Below, piece by piece: positions 24,466 through 34,111 of a DNA stretch of 64,000 nt. Numbering within the stretch: position 1 is the first letter of the stretch; each line of letters begins with the position of its first letter. The notes beneath the pieces are model-generated. The model was not told the DNA's origin and did no database searches. It saw only the letters and a list, made by a program, of their open reading frames with translations. The translations under genes and the position numbers were made by a program. The stretch is from an uncultured Ruminiclostridium sp. (GTDB taxonomy: Bacteria; Bacillota; Clostridia; Oscillospirales; Ruminococcaceae), in assembly GCA_934454635.1 (NCBI GenBank), contig CAKSFR010000006.1, positions 62,001-126,000 of the forward strand, written 5' to 3'.

Positions 24466-24957
24466 TTATTTCACCATTTTTAATATTTCGTTGACGATAT
24501 CCGAATCCTTGCCGTTTGCGCCGATTATCGCGGAGGAATTTTTGCGGTAAATTAAGCGGCGGGCGCTGTAAAGCTCCTCGAGCTGTTCGGGAGTGTTCTT
24601 CATCACCAGAGGTCGGCGGGTATCGCCCTTTATACGGGCGTAGCAGGTCGCGAACGAAGCGTCGAGAAACACCACTTTTCCCGCATTCCGCGCGGCTTCG
24701 GCGGTGTTCGGGTTGATTATCGCGCCGCCGCCTGTCGCGACAACGCAGTTTTCGGGCATTTCGCGGATATATTTCGCTTCCGCGGCGCGGAAATACGGCT
24801 CGCCGTGCTTTTCAAATATTTCCGCTATCGTCATGCCCTCGCGCTGTTCTATGTAGCTGTCGAGGTCGATGAAATCGCAGCCCAGACGTTTCGCAAGCTG
24901 CCGCCCGATATGGGATTTTCCGCAGCCCATGAAGCCGCAGAGGTAAATGCTTTTCAT
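24466..24957 (-). CDS. aroK: Shikimate kinase AroK, 163 aa
   Basis: Phosphorylates shikimate in aromatic amino acid synthesis. The P-loop GFMGCGKSHIG, the shikimate-binding DLDSYIE, FRAAEAKYI and ATGGGA motifs and the lid RRPL are all in place. It overlaps aroE by four bases, so the two consecutive pathway steps are coupled. A second, more divergent kinase of this family is at 39123-39635. Confidence 0.95.
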   Translation of the reverse strand: MKSIYLCGFMGCGKSHIGRQLAKRLGCDFIDLDSYIEQREGMTIAEIFEKHGEPYFRAAEAKYIREMPENCVVATGGGAIINPNTAEAARNAGKVVFLDASFATCYARIKGDTRRPLVMKNTPEQLEELYSARRLIYRKNSSAIIGANGKDSDIVNEILKMVK

Positions 24958-25781
24958 ACAAGCTCCTCCATGTCCGAGATAAGGCGGTTCAGGTCGGTGT
25001 TTTCAAAGTGCGCACCGTACCATATCTCGTGCGCGGCGGCAGCCTGTAAAACCAGCATAGCCATGCCGTTCATTGCCTTTGCGCCGTTTTCGCGCGCGGT
25101 TTTGGTGAGCAGTGTTTCGCGGGGGTTATACACCGCGTCGAATACGAAGTCCGTTTTTTTGAGCAGCTCTGCGCCGCACGGCATTCTGTCCGTTTTCGGG
25201 AACATTCCGATAGGCGTTGCGTTTATGAGCAGGTCGAAGCGTCCGTCGGTATCGTTTATCGGGCTGCCCGTTATCTTTACCCTTGCGTCGGGCTTCAGCG
25301 CCGCGATCTCGCGTTTTACTTCCTCCGCCTTGTCACGGTCTGAATCCAGAACGGATATGGTAAGCTCGCCGCCCGAAAGCGCCGTTTCGATCGCCATCAT
25401 TCTGCCTACGCCGCCGCAGCCGATAAGCAGCGCCTTTGAATCAAGACTTGCGCCGAGAAGCTCTATTGATTTCACAAAACCGAGAACGTCCGTGTTATAG
25501 CCGACCTTTTCCTTGCCGACCTTAACGCAGTTCACCGAGCCGTAGCGCTTTGCGCCGCCGTCGAGCCTGTCGCAGTAATCGATTATCGCGACCTTATGGG
25601 GGATAGTGATATTAAAGCCGCAAAGCGACGAGAGCCAATCATATTCGGCTGTCAGCTCCTCGGGGCTTATTTCTTTTTTTTCGTATTCCGCAGCAGTCCC
25701 CGTAAGAGAGAAAAGGCGGCTGTGTATCTGCGGTGAGAGCGAATGCCCGAGCGGGAATCCGATAAGCGCGTATCTGTCCAT
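24954..25781 (-). CDS. aroE: Shikimate dehydrogenase AroE, 275 aa
   Basis: Reduces dehydroshikimate with NADPH. It has GFPLGHSLSPQIH (shikimate site), NITIPHKV with the catalytic Lys, NTDVLGF, the nucleotide-binding IGCGGVGRMMA and the C-terminal NGMAMLVLQA signature. Length is normal. It lies 30 bp after fabD and overlaps aroK. Confidence 0.97.
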   Translation of the reverse strand: MDRYALIGFPLGHSLSPQIHSRLFSLTGTAAEYEKKEISPEELTAEYDWLSSLCGFNITIPHKVAIIDYCDRLDGGAKRYGSVNCVKVGKEKVGYNTDVLGFVKSIELLGASLDSKALLIGCGGVGRMMAIETALSGGELTISVLDSDRDKAEEVKREIAALKPDARVKITGSPINDTDGRFDLLINATPIGMFPKTDRMPCGAELLKKTDFVFDAVYNPRETLLTKTARENGAKAMNGMAMLVLQAAAAHEIWYGAHFENTDLNRLISDMEELV

Positions 25782-25811
25782 TTTATAATCCTTTCTTTTG
25801 TTTTATGCCGA

Positions 25812-26711
25812 TCAAGCGTCGCTTGCAGCGGCAGTAACGTCTGTAAGAGTCTTTTTTACAAGTCCCGTGAGCGTTTTTCCTGGACCGCATTCCGTAAAAA
25901 CGGAAATGCCGTCATTTTTCATTGCGGCAAGTTCCTTTGTGAAAAGTACGGGCGAACAGATGTGCTTTGCGAGCAGCCCCGACATACCCGAAAAGTCGGT
26001 AAGACGCCCGCCCGTAACGTTGGAATAAAAAGCTTTTTCGGGGACGCTGAACTTTACCGAGGAGATGAGCGCGCCAAATTCATCTGCGGCTTCTTTCATG
26101 TGCTGCGAATGGAAGGCTGCGGCGACGGCAAGCGGCACTATGCGCTTTGCACCTGCGGCAGTGAGCTTCTCGGAAGCCTTTGCGATACCCGCCTCGCTGC
26201 CTGCGATAACGGTCTGCTGGAGAGAGTTGTAATTTACGGGAACGACGTAATCTCCCGCTTCGGCGACCTCCGCGCAGACATTCTCGATAAGCGAAACGTC
26301 CGGAGAAAGCACGGCTGCCATCTTTCCGCCGTTCTTCTGCGCCGCTTTTTCCATGCACGCTGCGCGCTTTTTTATAAGCTCAAAGCCCATGGGCATATCC
26401 ACGATCCCCGAGCAGACCATTGCGGCGTATTCTCCGAGAGAATGACCTGCGACCGCGTCGAAGCTGCCTCCCTCGTCTGTGTATTTCTTCGCGCAGAGAA
26501 GCGACATTGTGAAGATAACGGGCTGAGAAACGCTTGTTTTTGCGAGTTCCTCCGCAGAAGCGGTGAACATGGCGTTTTTAACGTCAAAGCCGAGTATGTC
26601 GCTGCCTGCCTCGAAAATCGCGTCGTATGCCGCAGGATTTTCGCGATAGATCTTTTCACCCATTCCGGGATACTGTGAGCCCTGACCCGAGAACAGCAAA
26701 GCCTTTTCCAT
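25812..26711 (-). CDS. fabD: Malonyl-CoA:ACP transacylase FabD, 299 aa
   Basis: Loads malonyl groups onto acyl carrier protein. The N-terminal LLFSGQGSQYPGMG, the nucleophile motif GHSLGEYAA and the catalytic His in AAAFHSQHM are present. I chose ATG at 26711, preceded by AAAGGACGG; the frame extends ten codons upstream without a ribosome binding site. Unusually, fabD is not in the rightward fab operon but is transcribed away from fabH, at the head of the aromatic-synthesis genes. Confidence 0.96.
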   Translation of the reverse strand: MEKALLFSGQGSQYPGMGEKIYRENPAAYDAIFEAGSDILGFDVKNAMFTASAEELAKTSVSQPVIFTMSLLCAKKYTDEGGSFDAVAGHSLGEYAAMVCSGIVDMPMGFELIKKRAACMEKAAQKNGGKMAAVLSPDVSLIENVCAEVAEAGDYVVPVNYNSLQQTVIAGSEAGIAKASEKLTAAGAKRIVPLAVAAAFHSQHMKEAADEFGALISSVKFSVPEKAFYSNVTGGRLTDFSGMSGLLAKHICSPVLFTKELAAMKNDGISVFTECGPGKTLTGLVKKTLTDVTAAASDA

Positions 26712-26780
26712 AAATTTCCGTCCTTTCGGAATATTCGCCAAATTTTCACGGTTTATTTCGGTAAATTGCCCCGTGCCGCC

Positions 26781-26809
26781 TTGACAAACATGGCAAATAT
26801 TGATATAAT
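26781..26809 (+). promoter_or_regulatory. Promoter of the fatty acid operon
   Basis: TTGACA (26781-26786), 17-base spacer, TATAAT (26804-26809). A TGAC-N6-GTCA palindrome at about 26822-26835 lies just downstream and could be an operator. The leader to fabH is about 115 bases. Confidence 0.85.
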
Positions 26810-26929
26810 AAAATTTGAAACTGACGTGAATGTCAATTATGTTCGCAAAAAGATTTTTACGGTATGCGGATAAAACAATCCGTTCTTATTATATACTATT
26901 TACGGAACAAAATCAAGGAGAAAATGCCA

Positions 26930-27922
26930 ATGCGCGGAATAAAAATTTCAGGAACGGGAATATATCTCCCCGAAACGGTCGTCAAAAATGATGATTTTGC
27001 CCGTTATGTCGAAACGAACGACGAGTGGATCTCGTCGCGGACAGGCATAAGCGAACGTCGTTTTTCGCCGGACGTAATGAACTATCAAATGGCGGCTGAG
27101 GCGGCTAAAAAAGCTCTCGAAAACAGCGGAACAAAGGCGGAGGAAATAGATCTTATCCTTGTTTCGACCTGCTCGCCGGAATTTTTCTATCCGAACACCG
27201 CGTGCCTCGTGCAGCATGAAATAGGCGCGGTAAATTCTGCGGCGTATGACATCAGCGCAGCCTGCACGGGCTTTATCTGCGCTCTGGACGCTGCGAGCCG
27301 CTATCTTACCGACGGGGATTACAAAAAAGTTCTCGTTATCGCGAGCGAACGCCTTTCCAACCACATAGATTTCACCGACCGTTCCACTTGCGTTCTGTTT
27401 GGCGACGGCGCTGCCGCGGCGGTTGTAGAGCACTCCGAAAAGCCGATGTATTCCTATTTAAATGCAAAGGGCGACCCTTTCGAGAGCCTTTACTGCCACA
27501 TTGATTTAAAGCCGAACTGTCCTTTTCACCGCGAAAAGGAGCTTCCCGCATACCTCGATACCGAAAACAAGCGCAGATATATCCAGATGAACGGAAAAGA
27601 GGTCTATAAATTCGCGGTTGACGCAATGGCGACGGCGATGGCTAAAACGCTGGAAAAGGCGGGGCTTACCGCCGACGATATCGACCTTGTTATCCCTCAT
27701 CAGGCGAATATCCGCATAATCCAGAGCGCAATGAAGCAGATGAAGCTTCCGGACGAGAAGGTTTATATCAACATTCAGAAGCGTGCGAACACTTCGAGCG
27801 TGTGCATACCTACCTGTCTTGACGAGCTTAACCGCGCGGGAAGACTCAAGACGGGCATGAAGATATGCCTTGTCGGATTCGGCGCGGGACTTACCAGCGG
27901 CGCGATAATCTACGAAATCTAA
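26930..27922 (+). CDS. fabH: Beta-ketoacyl-ACP synthase III FabH, 330 aa
   Basis: Starts fatty acid synthesis by condensing acetyl-CoA with malonyl-ACP. Catalytic Cys112 (AACTGF), His257 (PHQAN) and Asn287 (ANTSS) are in their usual places. ATG 26930 is nine bases from AGGAG; another ATG two codons upstream is only three bases from it. It opens the rightward operon, so the initiating enzyme is first. Confidence 0.95.
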   Translation: MRGIKISGTGIYLPETVVKNDDFARYVETNDEWISSRTGISERRFSPDVMNYQMAAEAAKKALENSGTKAEEIDLILVSTCSPEFFYPNTACLVQHEIGAVNSAAYDISAACTGFICALDAASRYLTDGDYKKVLVIASERLSNHIDFTDRSTCVLFGDGAAAAVVEHSEKPMYSYLNAKGDPFESLYCHIDLKPNCPFHREKELPAYLDTENKRRYIQMNGKEVYKFAVDAMATAMAKTLEKAGLTADDIDLVIPHQANIRIIQSAMKQMKLPDEKVYINIQKRANTSSVCIPTCLDELNRAGRLKTGMKICLVGFGAGLTSGAIIYEI

Positions 27923-27944
27923 GCAAAAAGAAAGGAACGACACT

Positions 27945-28877
27945 ATGCAGACGAAAATAACCGAGCTTCTCGGAATAAAGTATCCGATTTTACAGGGCGG
28001 CATGGCGTGGATAGCCGAAAGCACCCTCGCTTCTGCGGTTTCAAACGCGGGCGGCGCAGGAATTATCGCGGGCGGCTCGGCCCCCGCTTCTTATATCCGC
28101 GACCAGATACGCCGCGCAAAGGAGCTTACCGACAAGCCCTTCGGCGTAAATATAATGCTTATGTCGCCTAATGCGGACGACCTCGCGCAGCTCGTTATCG
28201 ACGAGAAGATCCCGTTTATCACGACGGGCGCGGGAAATCCCGGAAAATATATGGAGAAGTGGCTCGAAGCGGGAATCAAGGTCATTCCCGTTGTTCCGAG
28301 CGTTGCGCTTGCAAAGCGCATGGAGCGTTCGGGCGCGGCGGCGGTTATCGCCGAGGGTACCGAAAGCGGCGGACATATCGGCGAAAATACGACCATGTGC
28401 CTTGTTCCGCAGGTCGTTGACGCGGTGAATATCCCCGTTATCGCGGCGGGAGGAATCGCAGACGGACGCGGAATCGCGGCTTCGTTCATGCTCGGCGCAG
28501 AGGGCGTTCAGGTCGGAACGCGCTTCCTCGCGTGTGAAGAGTGTCAGATACACCCGACATATAAGGAGCTTGTTATCGACGCAAAGGACACCGACAGCAT
28601 TGTTACAGGAAGAATGACGGGTCACCCCTGCCGCAATGTCAAGACAAAATTCGCGAAGAAGCTCCAGAGCTTTGAAAAAGAGGGCGGAACTCCCGAGGAA
28701 TTTGAGCAGATCACGGTCGGCTCGCTAAGAAAGGCGGTTCAGGACGGAAATCTCGACGAAGGCTCGTTCCTTTGCGGAGCAATCGCGGGAATGATAACCG
28801 AAATAAAGCCCGCAAAGGCTATTATAGAAGAAATGTTTGAGCAGGCGGAAAAACTTTTGGAAAGGAAGAACGGCTGA
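27945..28877 (+). CDS. fabK: Enoyl-ACP reductase II FabK, 310 aa
   Basis: An FMN-dependent TIM-barrel reductase that performs the last step of each elongation cycle; it replaces FabI in many Firmicutes. LLGIKYPILQGGMAWI, EGTESGGHIGE (catalytic His region), IAAGGIADGRGI and GAEGVQVGTRFL are the FMN-binding and family motifs. AAAGGAA precedes the ATG, 22 bp after fabH. Being FabK, it would be expected to be insensitive to triclosan. Confidence 0.95.
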   Translation: MQTKITELLGIKYPILQGGMAWIAESTLASAVSNAGGAGIIAGGSAPASYIRDQIRRAKELTDKPFGVNIMLMSPNADDLAQLVIDEKIPFITTGAGNPGKYMEKWLEAGIKVIPVVPSVALAKRMERSGAAAVIAEGTESGGHIGENTTMCLVPQVVDAVNIPVIAAGGIADGRGIAASFMLGAEGVQVGTRFLACEECQIHPTYKELVIDAKDTDSIVTGRMTGHPCRNVKTKFAKKLQSFEKEGGTPEEFEQITVGSLRKAVQDGNLDEGSFLCGAIAGMITEIKPAKAIIEEMFEQAEKLLERKNG

Positions 28878-28878
28878 T

Positions 28879-29619
28879 ATGGCAACGGCACTTATTACAG
28901 GCGCGTCCCAGGGCATAGGCGAATGCATAGCGAAAAGACTTGCGGAGGACGGCTACAATATCGTTATAAATTACTACCCGAGCGAATCCGACAGGGAAAA
29001 GGCGGAGGGAGTTGCGGCGGCGTGCCGCGAAAAGGGCGTTGAGGCGGAGATTTTTGCCACGGACGTTTCCTCTTATGAGCAGTGTGAAACCATGGTAAAG
29101 GCGGTCAAGGATCGTTTCGGCGGTATCGACGCGCTTGTAAACAACGCAGGTATTACAAAGGACACGCTTTTATCGCTCATGAGCGAGGAGCAGTACGATT
29201 CCGTTATCGCGGTAAATCAGAAGTCCGTATTCAATATGATGAAGCCCGTGGTAAAGCTGATGATAAAGCAGAAGCACGGAGCGATCGTAAATATGGCGTC
29301 GGTAGCGGGACTTTACGGCAATCCCGGTCAGTTCAATTACAGCGCTTCAAAGGCTGCGATAATCGCAATGACGAAAACGGCGGCTAAGGAAGTCGGCGCA
29401 CGCAATATCCGCGTAAACGCGGTCGCGCCCGGACTTATCAAAACGCCGATGACCGACGTTCTTACGCCCGAGCAGAAGGACAAGATCTTTGCGCAGATCG
29501 CGCTTCGCAGATTCGGCGAGGTAAGCGAGATAGCGTCGGTCGTTTCGTTCCTGCTCTCGGAAAACGCGTCGTACGTTACCGGTCAGGTCATCGAAATAAG
29601 CGGCGGACTTTCAATGTAA
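28879..29619 (+). CDS. fabG: 3-oxoacyl-ACP reductase FabG, 246 aa
   Basis: A short-chain dehydrogenase with TGASQGIGE (NADPH binding), NNAGIT, the catalytic Ser in MASVAG and Tyr-x3-Lys in YSASKAA, and the C-terminal GQVIEISGG. I chose ATG 28879, one base after the fabK stop, with AAAGGAAGA upstream inside fabK; the longer frame adds a basic stretch not found in the family. Length is then exactly typical. Confidence 0.96.
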   Translation: MATALITGASQGIGECIAKRLAEDGYNIVINYYPSESDREKAEGVAAACREKGVEAEIFATDVSSYEQCETMVKAVKDRFGGIDALVNNAGITKDTLLSLMSEEQYDSVIAVNQKSVFNMMKPVVKLMIKQKHGAIVNMASVAGLYGNPGQFNYSASKAAIIAMTKTAAKEVGARNIRVNAVAPGLIKTPMTDVLTPEQKDKIFAQIALRRFGEVSEIASVVSFLLSENASYVTGQVIEISGGLSM

Positions 29620-29635
29620 AAAGAAAGGAATAAAT

Positions 29636-30871
29636 ATGAGCAGAGTAGTTATCACGGGACTCGGAGTTGTAAGCCCTATCGGGAACACCGTTGCGGATTT
29701 CTGGGGAAATATCGTCGCTAACCGCCACGGCTTTACGCTTGACGAATGGTTTCCGGGACAGACGGAAGAAAAAAATGTCGTCGCAAAAGTCAAGGACTTT
29801 GACGTAAGCAAATATGTAGACAAAAAATCCGCGCGCAGAATGGACATTCTCACTCAGTACGCGGTTTACGCTTCAATGCAGGCTCTCGAGGACGCGGGAA
29901 CCGATTTTTCCGACCTTGACCCTTATCGCTGCGGCGTTATAATCGGCTCGGGAATCGGCGGTATTCAGACTGCCGAGGAGCAGATACTCACTTATCACAA
30001 CAAGAACAACTCCCGCGTTTCCGTTTTCACTATCCCGATGATGATAGGAAATATGGCTGCGGGAACGGTTTCTATAAAAACAGGCTTTAGGGGCGCGAAC
30101 TACTGCACCGTTTCAGCCTGCGCTTCGGGAACTCACGCTATCGGCGAGGCTTTCCGCGCGATAAAGTACGGTTATCTTGACTGCGCGGTCGCGGGAGGCG
30201 TTGAGGCGTGCCAGATGGGCTTTGCGCTTGCGGGCTTCAACAATATGCACGCGGTAACGCGCAGCACCGACCCCGACAGAGCTTCCATTCCGTTTGATAA
30301 GGAGCGTTCGGGCTTTGTTCTCGGCGACGGCTCGGGAATAGTTATTCTCGAAGAATATGAACACGCTAAGAAGCGCGGCGCGAAAATTTATGCGGAAATC
30401 GCGGGATACGGCGCGACCTGTGACGCGTATCACGAAACAAGTCCCGACCCCGAGGGTCGCGGCGGCGCAAAGGCAATGGAATTTGCCGTAAAGGAAGCGG
30501 GAGTTTCTCCCGAAACGATAAATTACTGCAACGCACACGGAACTTCCACGGCTATTAACGACAGAACCGAAACAGCCGCGCTTAAAATCACGTTTGGCGA
30601 ACACGCGCGCGATATGGTCATAAACTCCACGAAGTCCATGACGGGACATCTTCTCGGCGCGGCGGGCGGCGTTGAAGCCATTGCAACGGTTTTACAGATG
30701 AAGAACGATCTTGTTCACGCAACGGTCGGTCTGAAGGTTGACGACGAGGAATGCGACCTTGATTACTGCAAGGGCGGCAATCGTGAAATGAAGATAACCG
30801 GCGCGATAAGCAACTCGCTCGGCTTCGGCGGACACAACGCAACGCTGTGCTTCCTGCCCGTTAACGACTGA
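29636..30871 (+). CDS. fabF: Beta-ketoacyl-ACP synthase II FabF, 411 aa
   Basis: Elongating condensing enzyme. The catalytic Cys lies in VSACASGTHAIG; the two His are in NAHGTST and KSMTGHLLGAAGG. The C-terminal SNSLGFGGHNA is typical. It follows fabG by 16 bp with AAAGGAA upstream. Confidence 0.97.
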   Translation: MSRVVITGLGVVSPIGNTVADFWGNIVANRHGFTLDEWFPGQTEEKNVVAKVKDFDVSKYVDKKSARRMDILTQYAVYASMQALEDAGTDFSDLDPYRCGVIIGSGIGGIQTAEEQILTYHNKNNSRVSVFTIPMMIGNMAAGTVSIKTGFRGANYCTVSACASGTHAIGEAFRAIKYGYLDCAVAGGVEACQMGFALAGFNNMHAVTRSTDPDRASIPFDKERSGFVLGDGSGIVILEEYEHAKKRGAKIYAEIAGYGATCDAYHETSPDPEGRGGAKAMEFAVKEAGVSPETINYCNAHGTSTAINDRTETAALKITFGEHARDMVINSTKSMTGHLLGAAGGVEAIATVLQMKNDLVHATVGLKVDDEECDLDYCKGGNREMKITGAISNSLGFGGHNATLCFLPVND

Positions 30872-30884
30872 AAGGAGATTTTTT

Positions 30885-31358
30885 ATGCAGTATGAGTATG
30901 ATCAGTTGACCGGAGCTGTAAAAGAATTTATTCAGATAATGAAAGAAAGCGAGCTCGACTATTTCAGAGTTAAAAACGATAAATTTGAGATCGAACTCGG
31001 CGAAAAGCGCTCCCCCATGCCCCCTATGCCTCCCGTGATGGCAATGCCGGGCGTGCCTGCCGCTCCCGTTCAGACTGCCCCCGCCGCTCAGGCGCCGCAG
31101 GCTGAACCCAAAAAAGAAGTAAGCGGAACTTTCGTTAAGTCGCCGATAGTCGGCACGTTCTATTCCTCGCCCGCGCCCGGAAAAGCGCCGTTTGTAAGCG
31201 TGGGAAGCACGGTCAATAAGGGCGATGTGCTGTTTATTATCGAGAGCATGAAGCTTATGAACGAGGTAACGAGCGAAACAAGCGGACGCGTTGCGGAAAT
31301 TCTCGTTTCCGACGGCGACGCGGTTGAATATGACCAGCCAATTCTGCGGCTTGAATAA
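30885..31358 (+). CDS. accB: Biotin carboxyl carrier protein AccB, 157 aa
   Basis: The carrier subunit of acetyl-CoA carboxylase. A helical N-terminus is followed by a Pro/Ala-rich swinging linker (about residues 45-80), then the biotinyl domain with Lys123 in ESMKLMNEV. AAAGGAG precedes the ATG. It is separated from accC by fabZ, as in Clostridia. Confidence 0.96.
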   Translation: MQYEYDQLTGAVKEFIQIMKESELDYFRVKNDKFEIELGEKRSPMPPMPPVMAMPGVPAAPVQTAPAAQAPQAEPKKEVSGTFVKSPIVGTFYSSPAPGKAPFVSVGSTVNKGDVLFIIESMKLMNEVTSETSGRVAEILVSDGDAVEYDQPILRLE

Positions 31359-31370
31359 GGGGGAAGAAGC

Positions 31371-31796
31371 ATGAAAATGAATCAGGAACAGATAAAGGAA
31401 ATTATCCCGCACCGTGACCCGTTTCTGCTTATCGACGAGATCGAGGAGATTGAGCCGGGCAAGCGCGTTGTCGCGTACAAGCACGTTAAAGCGGACGATT
31501 TCTGGTTTAAGGGACATTTTCCCGATTATCCCGTAGTGCCGGGCGTTCTCATTCTCGAAATGATGGCACAGGCAGGCGCGGTTTCTATGCTTATGCTCCC
31601 CGAAAATAAGGGAAAGCTCGGATTTTTCGGCGGAGTTAAGGAAGCGAAATTCCGCAGACAGGTAGTCCCGGGGGATACGCTGCGCCTTGAGGTCGAAATA
31701 ATCAAGGTAAAGGGACCCGTAGGCGTAGGAAAGGGAATTGCGACCGTAAACGGCGAAAAAGCGTGCGTTGCGGAGATTTCGTTTGCGATAAAATAA
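31371..31796 (+). CDS. fabZ: 3-hydroxyacyl-ACP dehydratase FabZ, 141 aa
   Basis: Hot-dog fold dehydratase. [12 protein letters not shown] holds the catalytic His and [20 protein letters not shown] the catalytic Glu helix. Thirteen bp after accB and 21 bp before accC. Confidence 0.97.
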   Translation: MKMNQEQIKEIIPHRDPFLLIDEIEEIEPGKRVVAYKHVKADDFWFKGHFPDYPVVPGVLILEMMAQAGAVSMLMLPENKGKLGFFGGVKEAKFRRQVVPGDTLRLEVEIIKVKGPVGVGKGIATVNGEKACVAEISFAIK

Positions 31797-31817
31797 GGCG
31801 CTCCCAAGGAGTTTGTT

Positions 31818-33161
31818 ATGTTTGATAAAATTTTGATAGCGAACCGCGGCGAGATCGCGATACGCATTATACGCGCGTGCCGCGAACTGGGCATTGAAAC
31901 CGTCGCGGTGTATTCGACCGCAGACAGGCAGGCGCTCCACGCGCAGATAGCCGATCAGGCGGTCTGTATAGGCGGACCGAGAAGCTCCGACAGCTACCTT
32001 AACACGCGCGCGATACTTGCTGCGTGCGAAATAACTGGTGCAAAGGCTATTCACCCCGGCTTCGGATTTCTTTCTGAAAACAGCCGATTCGTGCGTCTTT
32101 GCGACAAGTGCGGTATAAAGTGGATAGGCCCTAACGCTGCCGCAATGGAGGCTATGGGCGATAAGGCGAACGCCAAAATCGCAATGATGAAGGCGGGAGT
32201 TCCCGTTGTGCGCGGCTCTGAGGGCGTTGTAAAGGATCTGGACGAGGCGAAGGCAATCTCCGCCGATATAGGCTATCCCGTTCTCGTTAAGGCGAGCGCG
32301 GGCGGCGGCGGGCGAGGAATCCGCCGTGCGGACAGCGAAAAGGAGCTTGAAGCGGCGGTTACTGCGGCAAAGCAGGAAGCGCTTCAGTTCTTCGGAAACG
32401 ACGACGTTTATATAGAAAAATTTATCGTGAATCCGCGCCATGTCGAAATACAGATACTTGCGGACGAGCACGGCAACGCCGTTCATCTCGGCGAACGCGA
32501 TTGCTCGTGCCAGCGCCGTAATCAGAAAGTCCTTGAAGAAAGTCCCAGCCCGATAATGACTCCCGAGCTGCGCGAAAAAATGGGCGAGGCTGCGCTCCGT
32601 GCGGCGAAGGTCTACGGCTACTATAACGCGGGAACGGTCGAATTTCTTGTGGATAAGGATTTGAATTTCTATTTCATGGAAATGAACGCGCGTATTCAGG
32701 TAGAACACCCCGTAACCGAAATGGTAACGGGAATCGACCTTATAAAAGAACAGATAAGAATTGCCATGGGGCTTCCGCTTTCGTACCGTCAGGAAGATGT
32801 TTCGCTGACGGGTCATGTTATCGAATGCAGAATAAACGCGGAGGATCCGAAACAGGGCTTTCGCCCGTGTCCGGGAAAGATTCAGTCTATCCATATGCCC
32901 GGCGGATTCGGCGTGCGGCTTGATACCGCGGTTTATCAGGGATATGAGATCCCGCCGTATTATGACAGCATGATTGCGAAGCTTATTGTCAAGGGCAGGG
33001 ATCGCAGCGAAGCGATAACGAAAATGAAGGTCGCGCTTTCGGAAATGTTGATAGAGGGAATACAGACGAACATTGATTTTCAGCTTAATTTGCTGCGCGA
33101 TAAGGAATTTGAAAGCGGAATTTTCGACATTGGATTCCTTAATCGCAAGGATCTGAGCTAA
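31818..33161 (+). CDS. accC: Biotin carboxylase AccC, 447 aa
   Basis: The ATP-dependent biotin carboxylase subunit. [20 protein letters not shown] opens it, the glycine-rich [12 protein letters not shown] binds ATP, and [15 protein letters not shown] holds metal and bicarbonate ligands. Length is normal. A small GCGGC-taa-GCCGC hairpin (33174-33186) separates it from accD. Confidence 0.97.
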   Translation: MFDKILIANRGEIAIRIIRACRELGIETVAVYSTADRQALHAQIADQAVCIGGPRSSDSYLNTRAILAACEITGAKAIHPGFGFLSENSRFVRLCDKCGIKWIGPNAAAMEAMGDKANAKIAMMKAGVPVVRGSEGVVKDLDEAKAISADIGYPVLVKASAGGGGRGIRRADSEKELEAAVTAAKQEALQFFGNDDVYIEKFIVNPRHVEIQILADEHGNAVHLGERDCSCQRRNQKVLEESPSPIMTPELREKMGEAALRAAKVYGYYNAGTVEFLVDKDLNFYFMEMNARIQVEHPVTEMVTGIDLIKEQIRIAMGLPLSYRQEDVSLTGHVIECRINAEDPKQGFRPCPGKIQSIHMPGGFGVRLDTAVYQGYEIPPYYDSMIAKLIVKGRDRSEAITKMKVALSEMLIEGIQTNIDFQLNLLRDKEFESGIFDIGFLNRKDLS

Positions 33162-33211
33162 AAAGGGTTCAGCGCGGCTAAGCCGCATTTCCCGTACATA
33201 TCGGAGGTAAA

Positions 33212-34111
33212 ATGGCACTTGAGGATTTATTTAAAGTGGTTAAGGACCGCTTTAAAGAGGATAAAAAAATCGAAAAAAAGACGGACAGCGTAGAGATCCC
33301 GAAAGATCTGCTGTTCAAGTGTCCGCGCTGCGGTACAATAGTGTATCGTGAGGATTTTCTGAAAAATAAGCAGGTCTGCTCGTCTTGTGGTTATCACGCG
33401 CGCATAAATTACCGCGAACGGCTCTCGATGACTGCCGACGCGGACAGTTTTGTTGAATTCGACGCGGGAATGACGTCGCTTAATCCGATAGATTTCCCAG
33501 GATATGAAGAGAAAGTCGCGGCTCTGCGCGAAAAGTGCGGAATGAACGAAGCGGTCGTTACGGGAACCTGCACGATACGCGGATATAAGACCGTTATAGG
33601 CATTATGGACAGCAATTTCATGATGGCAAGCATGGGCAGCGTTGTCGGCGAGAAAATAACGCGCGCGTTTGAGTTTGCCACTAAAAATAAAATGCCCGTT
33701 ATTCTGTTTACGGCGTCGGGCGGCGCGAGAATGCAGGAGGGAATCGTTTCGCTTATGCAGATGGCGAAAACGTCGGGCGCTATCGCGCGGCACAACGAAG
33801 CGGGGCAGCTTTATGTAACGGTCATGACCGACCCGACAACGGGCGGCGTTACCGCGTCTTTCGCGAGTCTTGGCGACATTATAATTGCCGAGCCGAAGGT
33901 TCTTATCGGCTTTGCGGGGCGGCGCGTAATTCAGGACACGATAAAGCAGCAGCTCCCCGACGATTTCCAGTCGGCGGAATTTATGCTTGAAAACGGGTTC
34001 GCGGATATGATCGTGGACAGAAAAAATATGCGTTCGGTACTGGCAAAAATCCTCAAAATGCATAATTATATAAAAGCGGATAAAATTCCGGGAAAGGACG
34101 AAGCAGTATGA
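33212..34111 (+). CDS. accD: Acetyl-CoA carboxylase carboxyltransferase beta subunit AccD, 299 aa
   Basis: Transfers the carboxyl group from biotin to acetyl-CoA, with AccA. The N-terminal four-Cys zinc ribbon is CPRCGTIVY then CSSCGYH (residues ~35-58), and the crotonase-like core has TASGGARMQEG and PTTGGVTASFA. GGAGG precedes the ATG. It overlaps accA by four bases, fitting a 1:1 complex. Confidence 0.97.
   Translation: MALEDLFKVVKDRFKEDKKIEKKTDSVEIPKDLLFKCPRCGTIVYREDFLKNKQVCSSCGYHARINYRERLSMTADADSFVEFDAGMTSLNPIDFPGYEEKVAALREKCGMNEAVVTGTCTIRGYKTVIGIMDSNFMMASMGSVVGEKITRAFEFATKNKMPVILFTASGGARMQEGIVSLMQMAKTSGAIARHNEAGQLYVTVMTDPTTGGVTASFASLGDIIIAEPKVLIGFAGRRVIQDTIKQQLPDDFQSAEFMLENGFADMIVDRKNMRSVLAKILKMHNYIKADKIPGKDEAV

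Noticed and set aside
30861..33218. 785-codon minus-strand open frame
   Set aside because: It lies opposite accB, fabZ and accC, whose motifs and spacing are certain; the antisense frame is a by-product of codon bias and has no family signature.
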